DNA from: V1-33 sp964523105
GTDB lineage: Bacteria; Verrucomicrobiota; Verrucomicrobiia; Verrucomicrobiales; V1-33
Reading direction: 5' to 3'
Length of the DNA: 64,000 nt
Assembly: GCA_964523105.1 (NCBI GenBank)
Contig: CAZFZN010000013.1
Coordinates: forward strand, 62,001-126,000
In this document: positions 31,645 to 40,956 of the stretch, piece after piece
Layout: each line of letters opens with the position of its first letter
Position numbering within the stretch: position 1 is the first letter of the stretch
Notes under the pieces: generated by a model
What the model was told of the DNA's origin: nothing
Databases searched by the model: none
What the model saw: only the letters and a program-made list of their open reading frames with translations
Translations under genes and position numbers: made by a program

Positions 31645-33240
31645 ATGAAAGTTTTGCCCTATCTGCTCCTCCTGCTCGTCTGCAGCCTCGTTTACTTTTT
31701 CTTCAAACCCCGGCCGGAGCACTACGACCTTCTGGTAGTCAACGCCCGCATCGCCGACGGCAGCGGCGCGCCGCTGCGCCGGGGCAGCATCGGCGTCAGG
31801 GCGGGACGCATTGCGGCCCTCGGGGATGTGCCCGGCACAGCGGACACGGTGATCGATGCCGGCGGCAAAGTGGCCGCGCCGGGATTCATCGATGTGCATA
31901 CGCACAGTGAGGATATCGCGAAGCTGCCGGATGCAGAAAACTTCGTGCGCATGGGCGTCACGACTATCGTCACCGGCAATTGCGGTTCCTCCCGAACGGA
32001 CATCGCGAAGTTCTTCGCCGACCTCGGGGAGGCGGGCTGCACAGTGAATGTGGCCACGCTGGTGGGACACAATTCCGTGCGCCTCAAAGCGATGCACGGC
32101 AGCTACGACCGTCCGCCCTCGGCGGAGGAACTCGGGGAAATGAAGGCGCTGGTGGATCAGGCGATGCGCGACGGCGCTGTGGGCCTGAGCACGGGGCTCA
32201 TTTACCTGCCGGGCAGCTTCTCGAAACCGGAGGAGATCATCGAACTCGCCAAAGTCGCCTCGGCGCACGGCGGGATTTATGCGAGTCACATGCGCGCCGA
32301 GACGGTGAAAATCTTCGACGCACTGGAGGAGCTCTTCCGCGTTGCCCGGGAGGCGAAGATCCGTGCCGAAGTCTCGCATCTCAAGCTTTCCGGCCCCACC
32401 TCATGGGGCAAAGCGAATGAAGTCATCGCCGTGCTCGACAGGGCGCGCGGGGAGGGTCTCGAGATCACGCACGATGCCTATGCCTACACCGCCTCCAGCA
32501 CCACACTGGGGCAGTTGATTCCTGACAAAGCCCGGGAAGGCACCGCCGCCGATTTTGTCAGGCGGCTGGAGGATCCGGTGCAGAAGGCGGAAATCATCGC
32601 CGGCATGAAGGAAATGCTGAAACGTCAGGGCCGCACCGATTACTCCTACGCCATGATCGCGCGATTCCGTCCCGATCCCCCGCTCATCGGCAAAAGCATC
32701 GCCGAAGCGGCGAAACTGAAGCGCGGATCGGATTCGCTGGACGATCAGATCGAAATGATTCTCGACATCCAGCGCCGGGGCAGCGGCAGCGGCGTCTTTC
32801 ACAGCATGAGCGAAGGCGACCTGCAGACTTTTCTGCGGCATCCGCTGACGATGATCGCGAGCGACGGCGGCCCGCGCTCTTCGCGCCGCGGCAGCGACGC
32901 CTCGCACCCGCGCAGCTACGGCAACAACGCTCGCGTGCTCGCCCGCTATGTCCGCGAACAGAAAATCCTGACGCTGGAGGAGGCGGTGCGGCGCATGACC
33001 GCACTGCCGGCGCAAACCTTCCGCCTTGAGGGCCGGGGCCTGCTCCGTCCGGAAGCCTGCGCGGACATCGTGATCTTCGATCCGGAGGCGGTGCATGATC
33101 CGGCCACCTTCAACGACCCTCATCACTGGTCGGAGGGGTTCTCCGACGTCATCGTGAACGGCGTGCCGGTGTTGCGTGATGGAAAACTGACCGGCGCACG
33201 TTCCGGCGGGCCGCTGCCGGCCGCCGGCATCCGTCCGTGA
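31645..33240 (+). CDS. N-acyl-D-amino-acid deacylase-like amidohydrolase
   Basis: A 531-residue zinc amidohydrolase with an N-terminal membrane anchor (LPYLLLLLVCSLVYFFF). Metal and catalytic motifs are present: GFIDVHTHSED, TGNCGSS with the bridging Cys, ASHMRAE, EVSHLKLSG and ASDGGPRS (catalytic Asp), then HPRSYG. Relatives hydrolyse N-acyl-D-amino acids or D-peptides, probably from peptidoglycan. Start is the ATG at 31645. The preceding gene ends 128 bp upstream. Confidence 0.88.
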   Translation: MKVLPYLLLLLVCSLVYFFFKPRPEHYDLLVVNARIADGSGAPLRRGSIGVRAGRIAALGDVPGTADTVIDAGGKVAAPGFIDVHTHSEDIAKLPDAENFVRMGVTTIVTGNCGSSRTDIAKFFADLGEAGCTVNVATLVGHNSVRLKAMHGSYDRPPSAEELGEMKALVDQAMRDGAVGLSTGLIYLPGSFSKPEEIIELAKVASAHGGIYASHMRAETVKIFDALEELFRVAREAKIRAEVSHLKLSGPTSWGKANEVIAVLDRARGEGLEITHDAYAYTASSTTLGQLIPDKAREGTAADFVRRLEDPVQKAEIIAGMKEMLKRQGRTDYSYAMIARFRPDPPLIGKSIAEAAKLKRGSDSLDDQIEMILDIQRRGSGSGVFHSMSEGDLQTFLRHPLTMIASDGGPRSSRRGSDASHPRSYGNNARVLARYVREQKILTLEEAVRRMTALPAQTFRLEGRGLLRPEACADIVIFDPEAVHDPATFNDPHHWSEGFSDVIVNGVPVLRDGKLTGARSGGPLPAAGIRP

Positions 33241-33258
33241 GGTGCACCGCGCGGGGGC

Positions 33259-34512
33259 TCAGGTTTCCGCCTCCAGCGGCGGTGGCGGAGGCGTCATCGT
33301 GGCCAGGGCGGCGGTGAAAGCCGAGAAATCCTTGAGCACGTTGCCGGTAAAGCAGTCGATGAGGGCGGCGCGGTGTTCGGGAAAGCAGGCGGCGAACGCG
33401 GGGAAACTGAAATGAGAATCGTAGAAGGCGTGGATGAGGCGGCGGATGACCTCCATGGCGTTCCAAAGCTCGTTCTCAAACCGGCCGAGCCGGGCCTCCC
33501 TGACATCACCGTCCTGCAGCGCGTCGTGGATTGCGTCGGCGGCCATCTCGGCCGATGCGAGCGCCAGATAAAGTCCGGACGAGTAGATCGGATCGAGAAA
33601 GCCGCGGGCATCGCCGATCATGATCCAGCCGTCGCCGCAGGTCTGACGGTTGAAGTAGGCCATCCGGGGCAGGCCCCGCACCGGCCCTAACTGGTGGGCG
33701 CGCTGCAGCCGTTCGGCGAGCGCCGGGCAGGCCTTGATTTCCGCATGCAGCGTTTGTTCGCCGGATACGCCGCGAATGAAGAGCCGTTCCGGCGCGGCGA
33801 CGATGCCGCAGCTGATGATGTCCTCCGGCAGCGGAATGTACCAGAACCAGCCGCCGTCCTTGAGCAGGAAGATCGTGGTCTCCCCCGCATCGATGCCCGG
33901 CAGCCGCTTGCCGCCGCGAAAGTAGCCCCAGAGCGAGGCTTTCTGCAGTCCGGGCACGCCGGTTTTCAAATGCAGCTGGTTGCCGAGCAGGCAGGCGCGG
34001 CCGGAGGCGTCCACCACCACGCGTGCGGCGATGGTTGAGGCTTCGCCCTCCTTCGTCACCGCGACGACGCCGGTGGCGCGGCCATCCCCGAAGAGCACCC
34101 GGTCCACGAGCGTGCGTTCGCGCACTTCCACGCCGTGTTCGCGCGCATGGTCGAGCATCAGGCGGTCGAACTCCCCGCGCTCCACCTGCCATGTGACGGC
34201 AGCCGGGCCGGCAATGATTTCTGAAAAGTAGAACGGCGCGGAGTCGCGTCCGTCACGGGTCACGAACCGCACGCTGTGCTTGAGAGGAAACTCCGAGCAC
34301 TTGAGTTTCTCCAGCAGTCCGAGCCGTTCGAAAATGCGGTAGGTGTGCGGGATGAGCGACTCCCCGACATGATAGCGGGGAAAACGTCTCCGGTCGATGA
34401 TCAGACACCGGTGGCCCGCCCGCGCAAGGAAGGTGGCCAGGGCCGCGCCGCCGGGACCTCCTCCGGCCACGACGACATCGTATTCCGCGGACGGCTGAGG
34501 AGCTGGGTTCAT
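33259..34512 (-). CDS. FAD-dependent oxidoreductase, halogenase/geranylgeranyl reductase-like
   Basis: A 417-residue flavoprotein. Dinucleotide-binding motif VVVAGGGPGGAALATFLARAG, then the RRFPRYHVGES segment typical of flavin-dependent halogenase/GGR-type enzymes, and a second FAD motif GDARGFLDPIYSSGL. The halogenase-specific WxWxIP motif is represented by the related WFWYIPL. Substrate unknown. The start is the ATG at 34510-34512; longer readings extend into the moeB gene region on the other frame. It is convergent with the amidohydrolase (18-bp gap). Confidence 0.85.
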   Translation of the reverse strand: MNPAPQPSAEYDVVVAGGGPGGAALATFLARAGHRCLIIDRRRFPRYHVGESLIPHTYRIFERLGLLEKLKCSEFPLKHSVRFVTRDGRDSAPFYFSEIIAGPAAVTWQVERGEFDRLMLDHAREHGVEVRERTLVDRVLFGDGRATGVVAVTKEGEASTIAARVVVDASGRACLLGNQLHLKTGVPGLQKASLWGYFRGGKRLPGIDAGETTIFLLKDGGWFWYIPLPEDIISCGIVAAPERLFIRGVSGEQTLHAEIKACPALAERLQRAHQLGPVRGLPRMAYFNRQTCGDGWIMIGDARGFLDPIYSSGLYLALASAEMAADAIHDALQDGDVREARLGRFENELWNAMEVIRRLIHAFYDSHFSFPAFAACFPEHRAALIDCFTGNVLKDFSAFTAALATMTPPPPPLEAET

Positions 34513-34532
34513 GGCGGGAAGGATGAGCAGCA

Positions 34533-34560
34533 GGCATACCGGATATTGCGCCCGGTGCAA
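34533..34560 (-). promoter_or_regulatory. Candidate promoter of the FAD oxidoreductase gene
   Basis: On the minus strand TTGCAC (34555-34560), 16-bp spacer, TATGCC (34533-34538), about 20 nt upstream of the start at 34512. Weak -10 box. Confidence 0.35.
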
Positions 34561-34591
34561 TGAATCCTCCGTGGTTTCAGCGGAATGAAAT

Positions 34592-35713
34592 CTACCAGTC
34601 GCGCAGTCCCCCGGCGAGATTCCGCACCCGGGTCCAGCCCTTCGACAGCAGCAGCGTAACCGTCTGCGCGCTGCGTTCGCCGATGGAGCAGACGACGATG
34701 ATATTCGCGCCCTCCGGAATTTCCGCCAGCCTTGCCGCCACCTGCTCCGCAGGAATGGTGTGCGTGGCCGGCGGCCACGGGGAGAGCTGATGCTCCCACG
34801 CCTCGCGCACATCGAGCACACAAAGATCCGCCGGCGGGCCGTCGAGCAGCCGGCGCAATTCCGCCTGCGGGATGGACGGCACCGGCGCGGCGCCGCAGGC
34901 GAACGATTCATCGCGCGGCGCGGTGATGGTGGGATGGTCGCCGCAGACGGGACAGGCGGGGTCGCGGCGCAGGCGGAGTTCGCGAAACCGCATGGTGCGC
35001 GTGTCCACATGGAGCATGCGGCCCGTGAGCGGCTCGCCGGTATTTGTCAGGAGCTTGATGGTTTCGCAGGCCTGGATGAGCCCGATAAGTCCTGGCAGCA
35101 CGCCGAGCACGCCGGCTTCCACGCAGGCGGGAACCGTCCCCGGCGCGGGCGGTTGCGGAAAGAGGCAGCGATAGCAAGGGCCGCCGAGCGAGGGGGCGAA
35201 GACGCTGGCCTGTCCCTCCCAGCGGTAAATGCTCCCATACACGTTAGGGAGACCCGTCAGTACGGCGGTGTCGTTGCTGAGGTAGCGGGTGGCGAAATTG
35301 TCGCTCCCGTCCACGATGACATCGCAGCCCGAGGCCAGAGTCAGGGCATTCTCCGCGGTGAAACGCACGGGACGGGCTTCGGCGGTGATCTCCGGATAGT
35401 AACGGCGCAGATTCTCCGCTGCGGCTTCCGCCTTCGGCCGGCCGATGTCGGCATCCGTGTAGAGCAGCTGCCGATGCAGATTGGTCAGGTCCACGCGGTC
35501 GTCGTCCACGATGCGGATGCGCCCCGTCCCTGCGGCGGCGAGATACATCAGCACCGGCGAGCCCAGTCCGCCCGCGCCGAGGCAGAGCACGGTGGCGCGG
35601 CGCAGCTTCTCCTGACCCTCCGGTCCGAAGTCCGGCAGCGCCGTCTGCCGCGCAAAACGGCGGAGCCCGTCACCGGACTCCGCCGCTGCGGAAGTTTGAT
35701 TGTCAGGAATCAC
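34592..35713 (-). CDS. moeB: MoeB/ThiF adenylyltransferase with C-terminal rhodanese
   Basis: A 373-residue two-domain protein. The E1-like domain has GAGGLGSPVLMYLAAAG (ATP site), RIVDDDRVDLTNLHRQ, the DGSDNFATRY catalytic Asp and a zinc site (CYRC and CPVC). The C-terminal rhodanese domain has VCSIGERS with a catalytic Cys and LAGGLRDW. It activates the C-terminal Gly of MoaD/ThiS-like sulfur carriers and supplies sulfur. The GTG start at 35711-35713 overlaps a CCTGACA motif and lies 6 bp after the preceding gene's stop. Confidence 0.92.
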   Translation of the reverse strand: MIPDNQTSAAAESGDGLRRFARQTALPDFGPEGQEKLRRATVLCLGAGGLGSPVLMYLAAAGTGRIRIVDDDRVDLTNLHRQLLYTDADIGRPKAEAAAENLRRYYPEITAEARPVRFTAENALTLASGCDVIVDGSDNFATRYLSNDTAVLTGLPNVYGSIYRWEGQASVFAPSLGGPCYRCLFPQPPAPGTVPACVEAGVLGVLPGLIGLIQACETIKLLTNTGEPLTGRMLHVDTRTMRFRELRLRRDPACPVCGDHPTITAPRDESFACGAAPVPSIPQAELRRLLDGPPADLCVLDVREAWEHQLSPWPPATHTIPAEQVAARLAEIPEGANIIVVCSIGERSAQTVTLLLSKGWTRVRNLAGGLRDW

Positions 35714-35719
35714 GGAGGC

Positions 35720-36802
35720 TTACTCCACGGCCTTCTTGCCGGGGGCGGGCGCCGCGCCGCCGGGCAGCTTCACTTTGCCGCCGGATTTTCCGGCCTCTTC
35801 GAGCAGCGCCTTCAATTCCGGGCTCTGCGTGGATTTGGCCTTCTCGGTCTCCGCGGCATAATCGAACACGTCAGCGCCGCTCTTGAAGACGATCTTCGGA
35901 TTCACTTCGCCGCCGTAAATTTCCTTCACGTAGGGCTCGAGGAATTCACGCACCGCCTGGACGGACTTCTCGTTGTCGAAATTCTCCTCGATGGATTTCG
36001 CGACCTTGACGATTTTGCCAGGCAGATCCTCATCGGCGATGATGAGGTCGGCGAGGTTGAGCAGCTGATCGCCGTTGAAGGTGAAGGTGGCGCTGTTGTC
36101 GCCGGTCTTCTTGAAAACGGCGGACTCGGCGATGGTGCCGCTGACCTGAATTTCCGTCTTCAGCGACATGCCTTTGACGATGTTGCCGGCGATGCCCTTG
36201 ATGCCGGGCCATGCGCCGCGCGCCTGGGTCAGGGCCTGAGCGATCTCCGCCTCGTCCACGTTCATGTCGCCGGGCTTGGGGGCTTCCCCCTGCTTGATGG
36301 CCATCTTGCGCGCGGCGTCGAGGATGTTGCAGATGTCGTCCAGTCCGGCCATCGTGATGACGGTGTTGCCGGCGGAGTCGTCTTTCATGTCCATGAGCTT
36401 CAGCTCCGGCAGTTCCTCCACGGGAATGGGTGAACCTCCGGGCGCGGCGGCGATGGCCTTCTTCAGGTCCGCCATCTCAAGCCAGTTTTTGGTATATCCG
36501 GACATGGTGATGCGGGTGGCGCCGCCTTTGGTGGTCTCGGCTTTGGCGTCGCTCCAGACGTCCACGCCGTTGCCCATGCTCTTGAGCATTTCGACGAGAA
36601 CCTCCTTGCCGTCGCCCAGCGGATTGCGGCCGCCGGCCTGACCGATTTGCGCCATGGCCGACGCGAGGTCGAATTCCATGATCGTGGTGAATTTGGCGGA
36701 GCCGTCCTTGTTGATGGCGCTCTTGCTCTCTACTTTGACAAAGGCCAGCGAAGGCAGCGACGTGCAGAGAACGGCGGCGGCGGCGGCGAGTTTGATTTTC
36801 AT
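35720..36802 (-). CDS. Exported protein of unknown function
   Basis: A 360-residue protein with a signal peptide (KIKLAAAAAVLCTSLPSLA) and a Lys/Asp-rich body without cysteines. A segment FVKVESKSAINKDGSAKF follows the signal. No recognised family; the pattern of alternating strands and a C-terminal Lys-rich GKVKLPGGAAPAPGKK tail fits a secreted lipoprotein-like or periplasmic protein. The start is the ATG at 36800-36802. Its stop is 6 bp before moeB, so the two are likely co-transcribed by chance or design. Confidence 0.65.
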   Translation of the reverse strand: MKIKLAAAAAVLCTSLPSLAFVKVESKSAINKDGSAKFTTIMEFDLASAMAQIGQAGGRNPLGDGKEVLVEMLKSMGNGVDVWSDAKAETTKGGATRITMSGYTKNWLEMADLKKAIAAAPGGSPIPVEELPELKLMDMKDDSAGNTVITMAGLDDICNILDAARKMAIKQGEAPKPGDMNVDEAEIAQALTQARGAWPGIKGIAGNIVKGMSLKTEIQVSGTIAESAVFKKTGDNSATFTFNGDQLLNLADLIIADEDLPGKIVKVAKSIEENFDNEKSVQAVREFLEPYVKEIYGGEVNPKIVFKSGADVFDYAAETEKAKSTQSPELKALLEEAGKSGGKVKLPGGAAPAPGKKAVE

Positions 36803-37034
36803 GCGTGTGGGGTGTGGTGGATGTGAATGAATCCGCCCGGGGGGGCCGGGCGAGGGGCGCAAGTCTATGCCAGGTTTTCGGAAGCACCAGGAAATTGTAT
36901 TCCTTCCGAGACTCCCGGTTGCCGCCGCATTCGGCATGGTCCTCCTCATCTTCTCCGGCCACAGGCCGGACGGTGTTTCCGAAGGCGGAAGGCGGATGCC
37001 CAAATCCTAAATCCTAAATCTTAAATCCACCCCC

Positions 37035-37796
37035 ATGCCACACACCGCTTTTGTCACCGGAGCCAGCCGCGGGCTGGGCCGGGGTTTTGCCCTCACCCTC
37101 GCCCGCGCCGGCTACGACCTCGTGATTTCCGCCCGGGAAGCCGCCGACTGCGCCGCCACGGCGGACGAAATCCGCGCCCTCGGCCGGAGCTGCCATGCCG
37201 TCTCCCTCGACGTGCGCGACCACGACAGCATCCAGCGCGCCGCCGCGGAGGCGGAGGAAAAAGCCGGCCCCGTTCACGTGCTGGTCAACAACGCCGGCTG
37301 CAACCGCCGCAAGCCCGCGCTCGAAGTCACATGGGACGACTGGAACACCGTGCTCGACACCAATCTGCGCGGCACGTTTTTTGTCAGTCAGGCCATCGCG
37401 CGCGGCATGATCGCGCGGCGTTACGGGCGCATCATCAACATCGGCTCGGTGACCTGCGTGGCGGGCTATGCGGGCCTCGCTCCCTACGGCGCGAGCCGCG
37501 GCGGCGTGAAGCAGCTGACCATGAGCCTCGCCAGCGACTGGGGGCCGCACGGCATCACGGTGAACTGTCTCGCGCCGGGCTGGTTCCGCACCGCACAGAA
37601 CAACGTCATGTACGAAGTCACCGAATGGGTCTCCTATCTCAGTGAACGCATCCCGCTGGGCCGGCCGGGCCAGCCCGGCGATCTCGACGGCGCGCTGCTC
37701 TTCCTCGCCGGGGAATCGAGCGCCTATGTCACCGGCCAGACGCTGCTGGTTGATGGCGGGATTTCCGTCGGTCAGGTGCGCGCCCTGCCAAAGTGA
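37035..37796 (+). CDS. Short-chain dehydrogenase/reductase with YxxxR instead of YxxxK
   Basis: A 253-residue SDR. The cofactor motif TGASRGLG (8-15), NNAG (85-88), catalytic Ser138 and Tyr151 are present, and the C-terminus is the usual GQTLLVDGG. The normally invariant Lys four residues after Tyr is Arg155 (YGASR), encoded CGC, so this is not a one-base change from a Lys codon. Activity may be altered or Arg may substitute. Possible gluconate- or 3-oxoacyl-reductase role is inferred from overall shape only. The start is the ATG at 37035. Confidence 0.88.
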   Translation: MPHTAFVTGASRGLGRGFALTLARAGYDLVISAREAADCAATADEIRALGRSCHAVSLDVRDHDSIQRAAAEAEEKAGPVHVLVNNAGCNRRKPALEVTWDDWNTVLDTNLRGTFFVSQAIARGMIARRYGRIINIGSVTCVAGYAGLAPYGASRGGVKQLTMSLASDWGPHGITVNCLAPGWFRTAQNNVMYEVTEWVSYLSERIPLGRPGQPGDLDGALLFLAGESSAYVTGQTLLVDGGISVGQVRALPK

Positions 37797-37802
37797 TTCG
37801 AC

Positions 37803-37829
37803 TTGTCGTTTGAGCGCCGCGCCTACTGT
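37803..37829 (+). promoter_or_regulatory. Candidate promoter, start codon close to -10
   Basis: TTGTCG at 37803-37808, 15-bp spacer, TACTGT at 37824-37829, with the ATG at 37840 ten bases further. This spacing would give an almost leaderless mRNA. Confidence 0.35.
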
Positions 37830-37839
37830 AGCGCGCCGG

Positions 37840-39459
37840 ATGCCGTTCTGCCGGCCCGATTCTCTCATGTCCTCCCCCGCCGCCGCCGCTCCCCTGCCCG
37901 CCGTTCCTGACAAGGTGGCGCGGCTGCGCGATTTTCCCGACCGGCTCAGCCCGATGCTGGTGAAGGAACTGCGCCAGGGACTGAAGTCGCACGTCTTCAC
38001 ATGGGGGCTCATCGCCATGCAGATCTCGCTGATCATCATCACGCTGATTTCGCTGGAGGCGGGCCAGGACCGCGACATCAACGAGTTCTTCTGGTGGTCG
38101 GTGGCGGGCACGGTGTGCGTGCTTCTGCCGCTGCGCTGCGCCAACGCCCTGCGTGATGAATCCAGCGGCAATACGCTCGACACCCTGCTCCTGACACATC
38201 TGTCTGCATGGCGCATCACGATGGGCAAATGGCTCGCCACGTGCGCGCTCCAGGTGCTGGTGGCGATGACGGCGCTGCCCTATCTCATTCTGCGCTACTT
38301 CGCCGGCGGCATCGATCTTCCCATGGAGGCCGCGTGGCTCGGAGTGTACCTCGTCTTCGGCATGGTGGTGTCCGCGATCATGCTGGGGCTGTCGTGGTTC
38401 CCTCACTTTCTGGTGCGGGCGGTCATCATGCTGGGCCTGCTCGCCGGCGCAGCGGGATTCTGCGGCGGCACCATCGACGAAATCGCCCGGGCCAACAATT
38501 ACGGGCTCGATGAAATCTACCGCGAGTTGCGCTGCCAGGGCATCCTCTATGGTCTGCTGCTGACCGCGTGGGTGGCATTCTTCTTCCTCGATGTGGGAGC
38601 GGCGCGACTCGCCCCCATCTCGGAAAACCGGGCCACGCGACGGCGGCTGGCGGCGCTCGCGGTGCTCATCATCGGCGGCGTGTGCTGTTTTACCGGCAAG
38701 TTCCCGGACCGCGACACCGCACCGGTGATGGCCATGATGCTGGGCATGGCCATGGTGCTGCCGGCCGTGCAGGCGATCTGCGAACGTCCGGCCAATTACG
38801 CCCCGGTGCTGCAGCCGTTCGTGAAACGCGGTCTGCCCGGGCGCCTCGCGGGCCGGTTGCTTTATCCCGGCTGGCATACGGGACTCTTGTTTTCCCTGAC
38901 GGTGCTCGCGGTGTCGGCCGGAATTTTCACATGGCTGTTCATGGAGATGATCGCGTCGCGCCGGTCCATGTCAGGATACTCGTATTATGAGGAATACCGC
39001 ATCATTCTGTTCTTCTCCATCATCGGCGGCTGCATCGGGATGCTGATTCTGCCGCTGGTGGCATGGCGGATGTTGAAGGGGCTGGCGCAGTGGGATTTCT
39101 GGCGCTGGCTGCTCGTGCTGCTGGCGGCGGGGGCTTTTCACCTTCTGGTGAGCCTGCTGGCCGACCGCACCGCCCCGCAGGTGATGATGGCCAACTACGT
39201 CCTGCCCACCGGCGGGCTGTTCGTGCTGCCGGCGGCGGAGGAATACGTTTCCGAAGCTATGCCGTGGGAAATCCGGACAACGAGGAACACTTCGGACTGG
39301 GAATCGTGGATGAGTCGGCGCGAGGTGCTCCATGCGCAGACCACCGCAGTGCACGGCAGCATCGCACTGGCCTCGCTGACTCTGTGGCTGATCGCTGCCG
39401 CACTGATGGCCCGGCGGGAATTGCAGCGCACCCGCGAGGCCGAGCGGGAACTGGGGTAA
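37840..39459 (+). CDS. ABC-2-like multi-pass membrane protein
   Basis: A protein of about 539 residues with ten or more hydrophobic segments. The N-terminal motif SPMLVKELRQGLKSHVF and NALRDESSGNTLDTLLLT are typical of ABC-2 type permease subunits. No ATPase gene is adjacent, so the partner would be elsewhere. The start at 37840 is favoured by the promoter spacing; an in-frame ATG at 37867 is also possible. Confidence 0.75.
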   Translation: MPFCRPDSLMSSPAAAAPLPAVPDKVARLRDFPDRLSPMLVKELRQGLKSHVFTWGLIAMQISLIIITLISLEAGQDRDINEFFWWSVAGTVCVLLPLRCANALRDESSGNTLDTLLLTHLSAWRITMGKWLATCALQVLVAMTALPYLILRYFAGGIDLPMEAAWLGVYLVFGMVVSAIMLGLSWFPHFLVRAVIMLGLLAGAAGFCGGTIDEIARANNYGLDEIYRELRCQGILYGLLLTAWVAFFFLDVGAARLAPISENRATRRRLAALAVLIIGGVCCFTGKFPDRDTAPVMAMMLGMAMVLPAVQAICERPANYAPVLQPFVKRGLPGRLAGRLLYPGWHTGLLFSLTVLAVSAGIFTWLFMEMIASRRSMSGYSYYEEYRIILFFSIIGGCIGMLILPLVAWRMLKGLAQWDFWRWLLVLLAAGAFHLLVSLLADRTAPQVMMANYVLPTGGLFVLPAAEEYVSEAMPWEIRTTRNTSDWESWMSRREVLHAQTTAVHGSIALASLTLWLIAAALMARRELQRTREAERELG

Positions 39460-39545
39460 CTTTGCCGTTAAGGGTGGCGTCTTTTGCCGTTGAAAGGCAT
39501 TCCCGCCCCCGTTCGTAGCACTCCACCCCGCCCCGGAACTTTCCT

Positions 39546-39573
39546 TTTACATTCTCCCGGCCAGCCCTACACT
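39546..39573 (+). promoter_or_regulatory. Candidate promoter of tatA
   Basis: TTTACA at 39546-39551, 16-bp spacer, TACACT at 39568-39573, and the ATG only 7 bases beyond at 39581, consistent with a leaderless or very short leader transcript. Confidence 0.45.
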
Positions 39574-39580
39574 CCACCCC

Positions 39581-39790
39581 ATGAACACGCTACCTTTCCA
39601 TTACGCCATCGCCGGCATCGGCGGCCAGGAGATGATGATCATCTTCATCATCGTGCTGCTGCTCTTCGGCGCCAAGAAGCTGCCTGAATTCGCCCGCGGT
39701 CTCGGCCGCAGCATGGGAGAATTCAAGAAAGCCCGCCAGGAATTCGATCACGAAATCAATAAGGCGATCGACGAAAAAGAGAAGATCTGA
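39581..39790 (+). CDS. tatA: Twin-arginine translocase subunit TatA/TatE
   Basis: A 69-residue protein: a short N-terminal extension, one membrane helix (MMIIFIIVLLLF), the hinge GAKKLPEFARGLGRSMGEF and an amphipathic charged tail. TatA forms the pore for folded, cofactor-bearing proteins. Several neighbours carry Tat-like signals (DUF1501 at 30131 and 50706; oxidoreductases at 42905 and 52199). tatC is not in the window. Confidence 0.9.
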   Translation: MNTLPFHYAIAGIGGQEMMIIFIIVLLLFGAKKLPEFARGLGRSMGEFKKARQEFDHEINKAIDEKEKI

Positions 39791-39803
39791 CGACGCGCGC
39801 CCC

Positions 39804-40772
39804 ATGCGCTGCCGTTCCAATTTGCGAAAGGGAGTCTGCCTGCTGGCGGGCTCCCTTTTCCTTTGCCCGGCGGCCCCCGCTGCAGACGAGCCGGCGCCGG
39901 TGACATTCGTGGCGTGGAATCTGCGGAACTACCTCCGCACCGCGGAACCGCAGCCGTCCCCAGTCCGTCGCGGAGGCACCCGGCCCAAGCCGGACCGGGA
40001 AATCGCCGCGGTCACCTCCATCCTCACCGCGCTCAAGCCTGACATCCTCGGCGTGTGTGAAATGGGCAGCCCCGCCGACCTCGCGGCCCTGCAGCAGCGC
40101 CTGCGCGAGGCCGGACTCGACCTGCCGCACAGTGAATTCGTGGAAGCCGCGGATTCCGACCGCCACCTCGCGCTGCTCAGCCGCTTTCCCATCACGGCGC
40201 GCGCGCCCCAGACCCGCCTGACCTATCTGCTCGACAACGCCCGGCTGCCCGTGCAGCGCGGGTTCCTCGACGTGACGATCCAGATCACCCCGGACTACCG
40301 GCTGCGCTGCGTCGGCGCGCATCTCAAATCGCGCCGCGACGTGCCGGAAGCCAGCGAAGCTCTCATGCGCCGCAATGAAGCGCACCTGCTGCGGCGCCAT
40401 GCCGACGATATCCTGACGAAAGATCCGGAGACGAATCTCCTCGTTTATGGCGACTTCAACGACACCCGCGATGCCCCCGCGGTCCGCGCCATCGCGGGCA
40501 CCCGCGGCGCCGACACCGCCCTCACGCCCGTCGCCGTCGCCGACGATGCCGGCGAACGCTGGACCTATTACTTCGATCAAAACGATACCTACTCCCGCGT
40601 CGATTATCTCTATGCCTCCCGGGGCCTGAATCCGGAGCTGGAGGACAAAGCCTGCCGCATCTATTCCGGTGCCGGTTGGCTCACCGCCAGCGACCACCGC
40701 GCCCTCGCCGCGGTGATTCATCCGGCGGATAAAAGACTGCGCGCCGCCAAAACGCCGGCGGACGGGGAATGA
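39804..40772 (+). CDS. Secreted endonuclease/exonuclease/phosphatase-fold protein
   Basis: A 322-residue exported enzyme of the EEP (DNase I-like) fold. The signal peptide ends at APAADE; catalytic motifs are FVAWNLRNY (first strand), MGSPADL with the E at 'CEMGS', LVYGDFNDTRDAPAV and ASDHRALAAVI (final Asp-His). The enzyme could hydrolyse nucleic acids, or phosphate esters of lipids or sugars. It starts 13 bp after tatA, so an operon is likely. Confidence 0.82.
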   Translation: MRCRSNLRKGVCLLAGSLFLCPAAPAADEPAPVTFVAWNLRNYLRTAEPQPSPVRRGGTRPKPDREIAAVTSILTALKPDILGVCEMGSPADLAALQQRLREAGLDLPHSEFVEAADSDRHLALLSRFPITARAPQTRLTYLLDNARLPVQRGFLDVTIQITPDYRLRCVGAHLKSRRDVPEASEALMRRNEAHLLRRHADDILTKDPETNLLVYGDFNDTRDAPAVRAIAGTRGADTALTPVAVADDAGERWTYYFDQNDTYSRVDYLYASRGLNPELEDKACRIYSGAGWLTASDHRALAAVIHPADKRLRAAKTPADGE

Positions 40773-40817
40773 ACCGGCACGGCGTCGCTGACCTCATGGT
40801 GAAATTGAATGCGGAAT

Positions 40818-40938
40818 AACCACAGATGGACACGGATGAGCACAGATTTGCGATTGGATTCGGATTCACTCTCTGGATGAGACTCATGGCGGGCACCGCT
40901 TGTTGAGCATCCGCGATGAGCCGCGTCCATCCGTGGTT
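40818..40938. repeat. Long palindromic repeat, copy A
   Basis: About 121 bp. Left arm AACCACAGATGGACACGGAT, right arm near the reverse complement (GCGTCCATCCGTGGTT). The interior GGATTCACTC…TTGTTGAGCATC matches copies B and C. It fills most of the gap between the EEP gene and the SulP gene. Confidence 0.75.
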
Positions 40939-40956
40939 TCGTTTCCCTGTTTGGGC

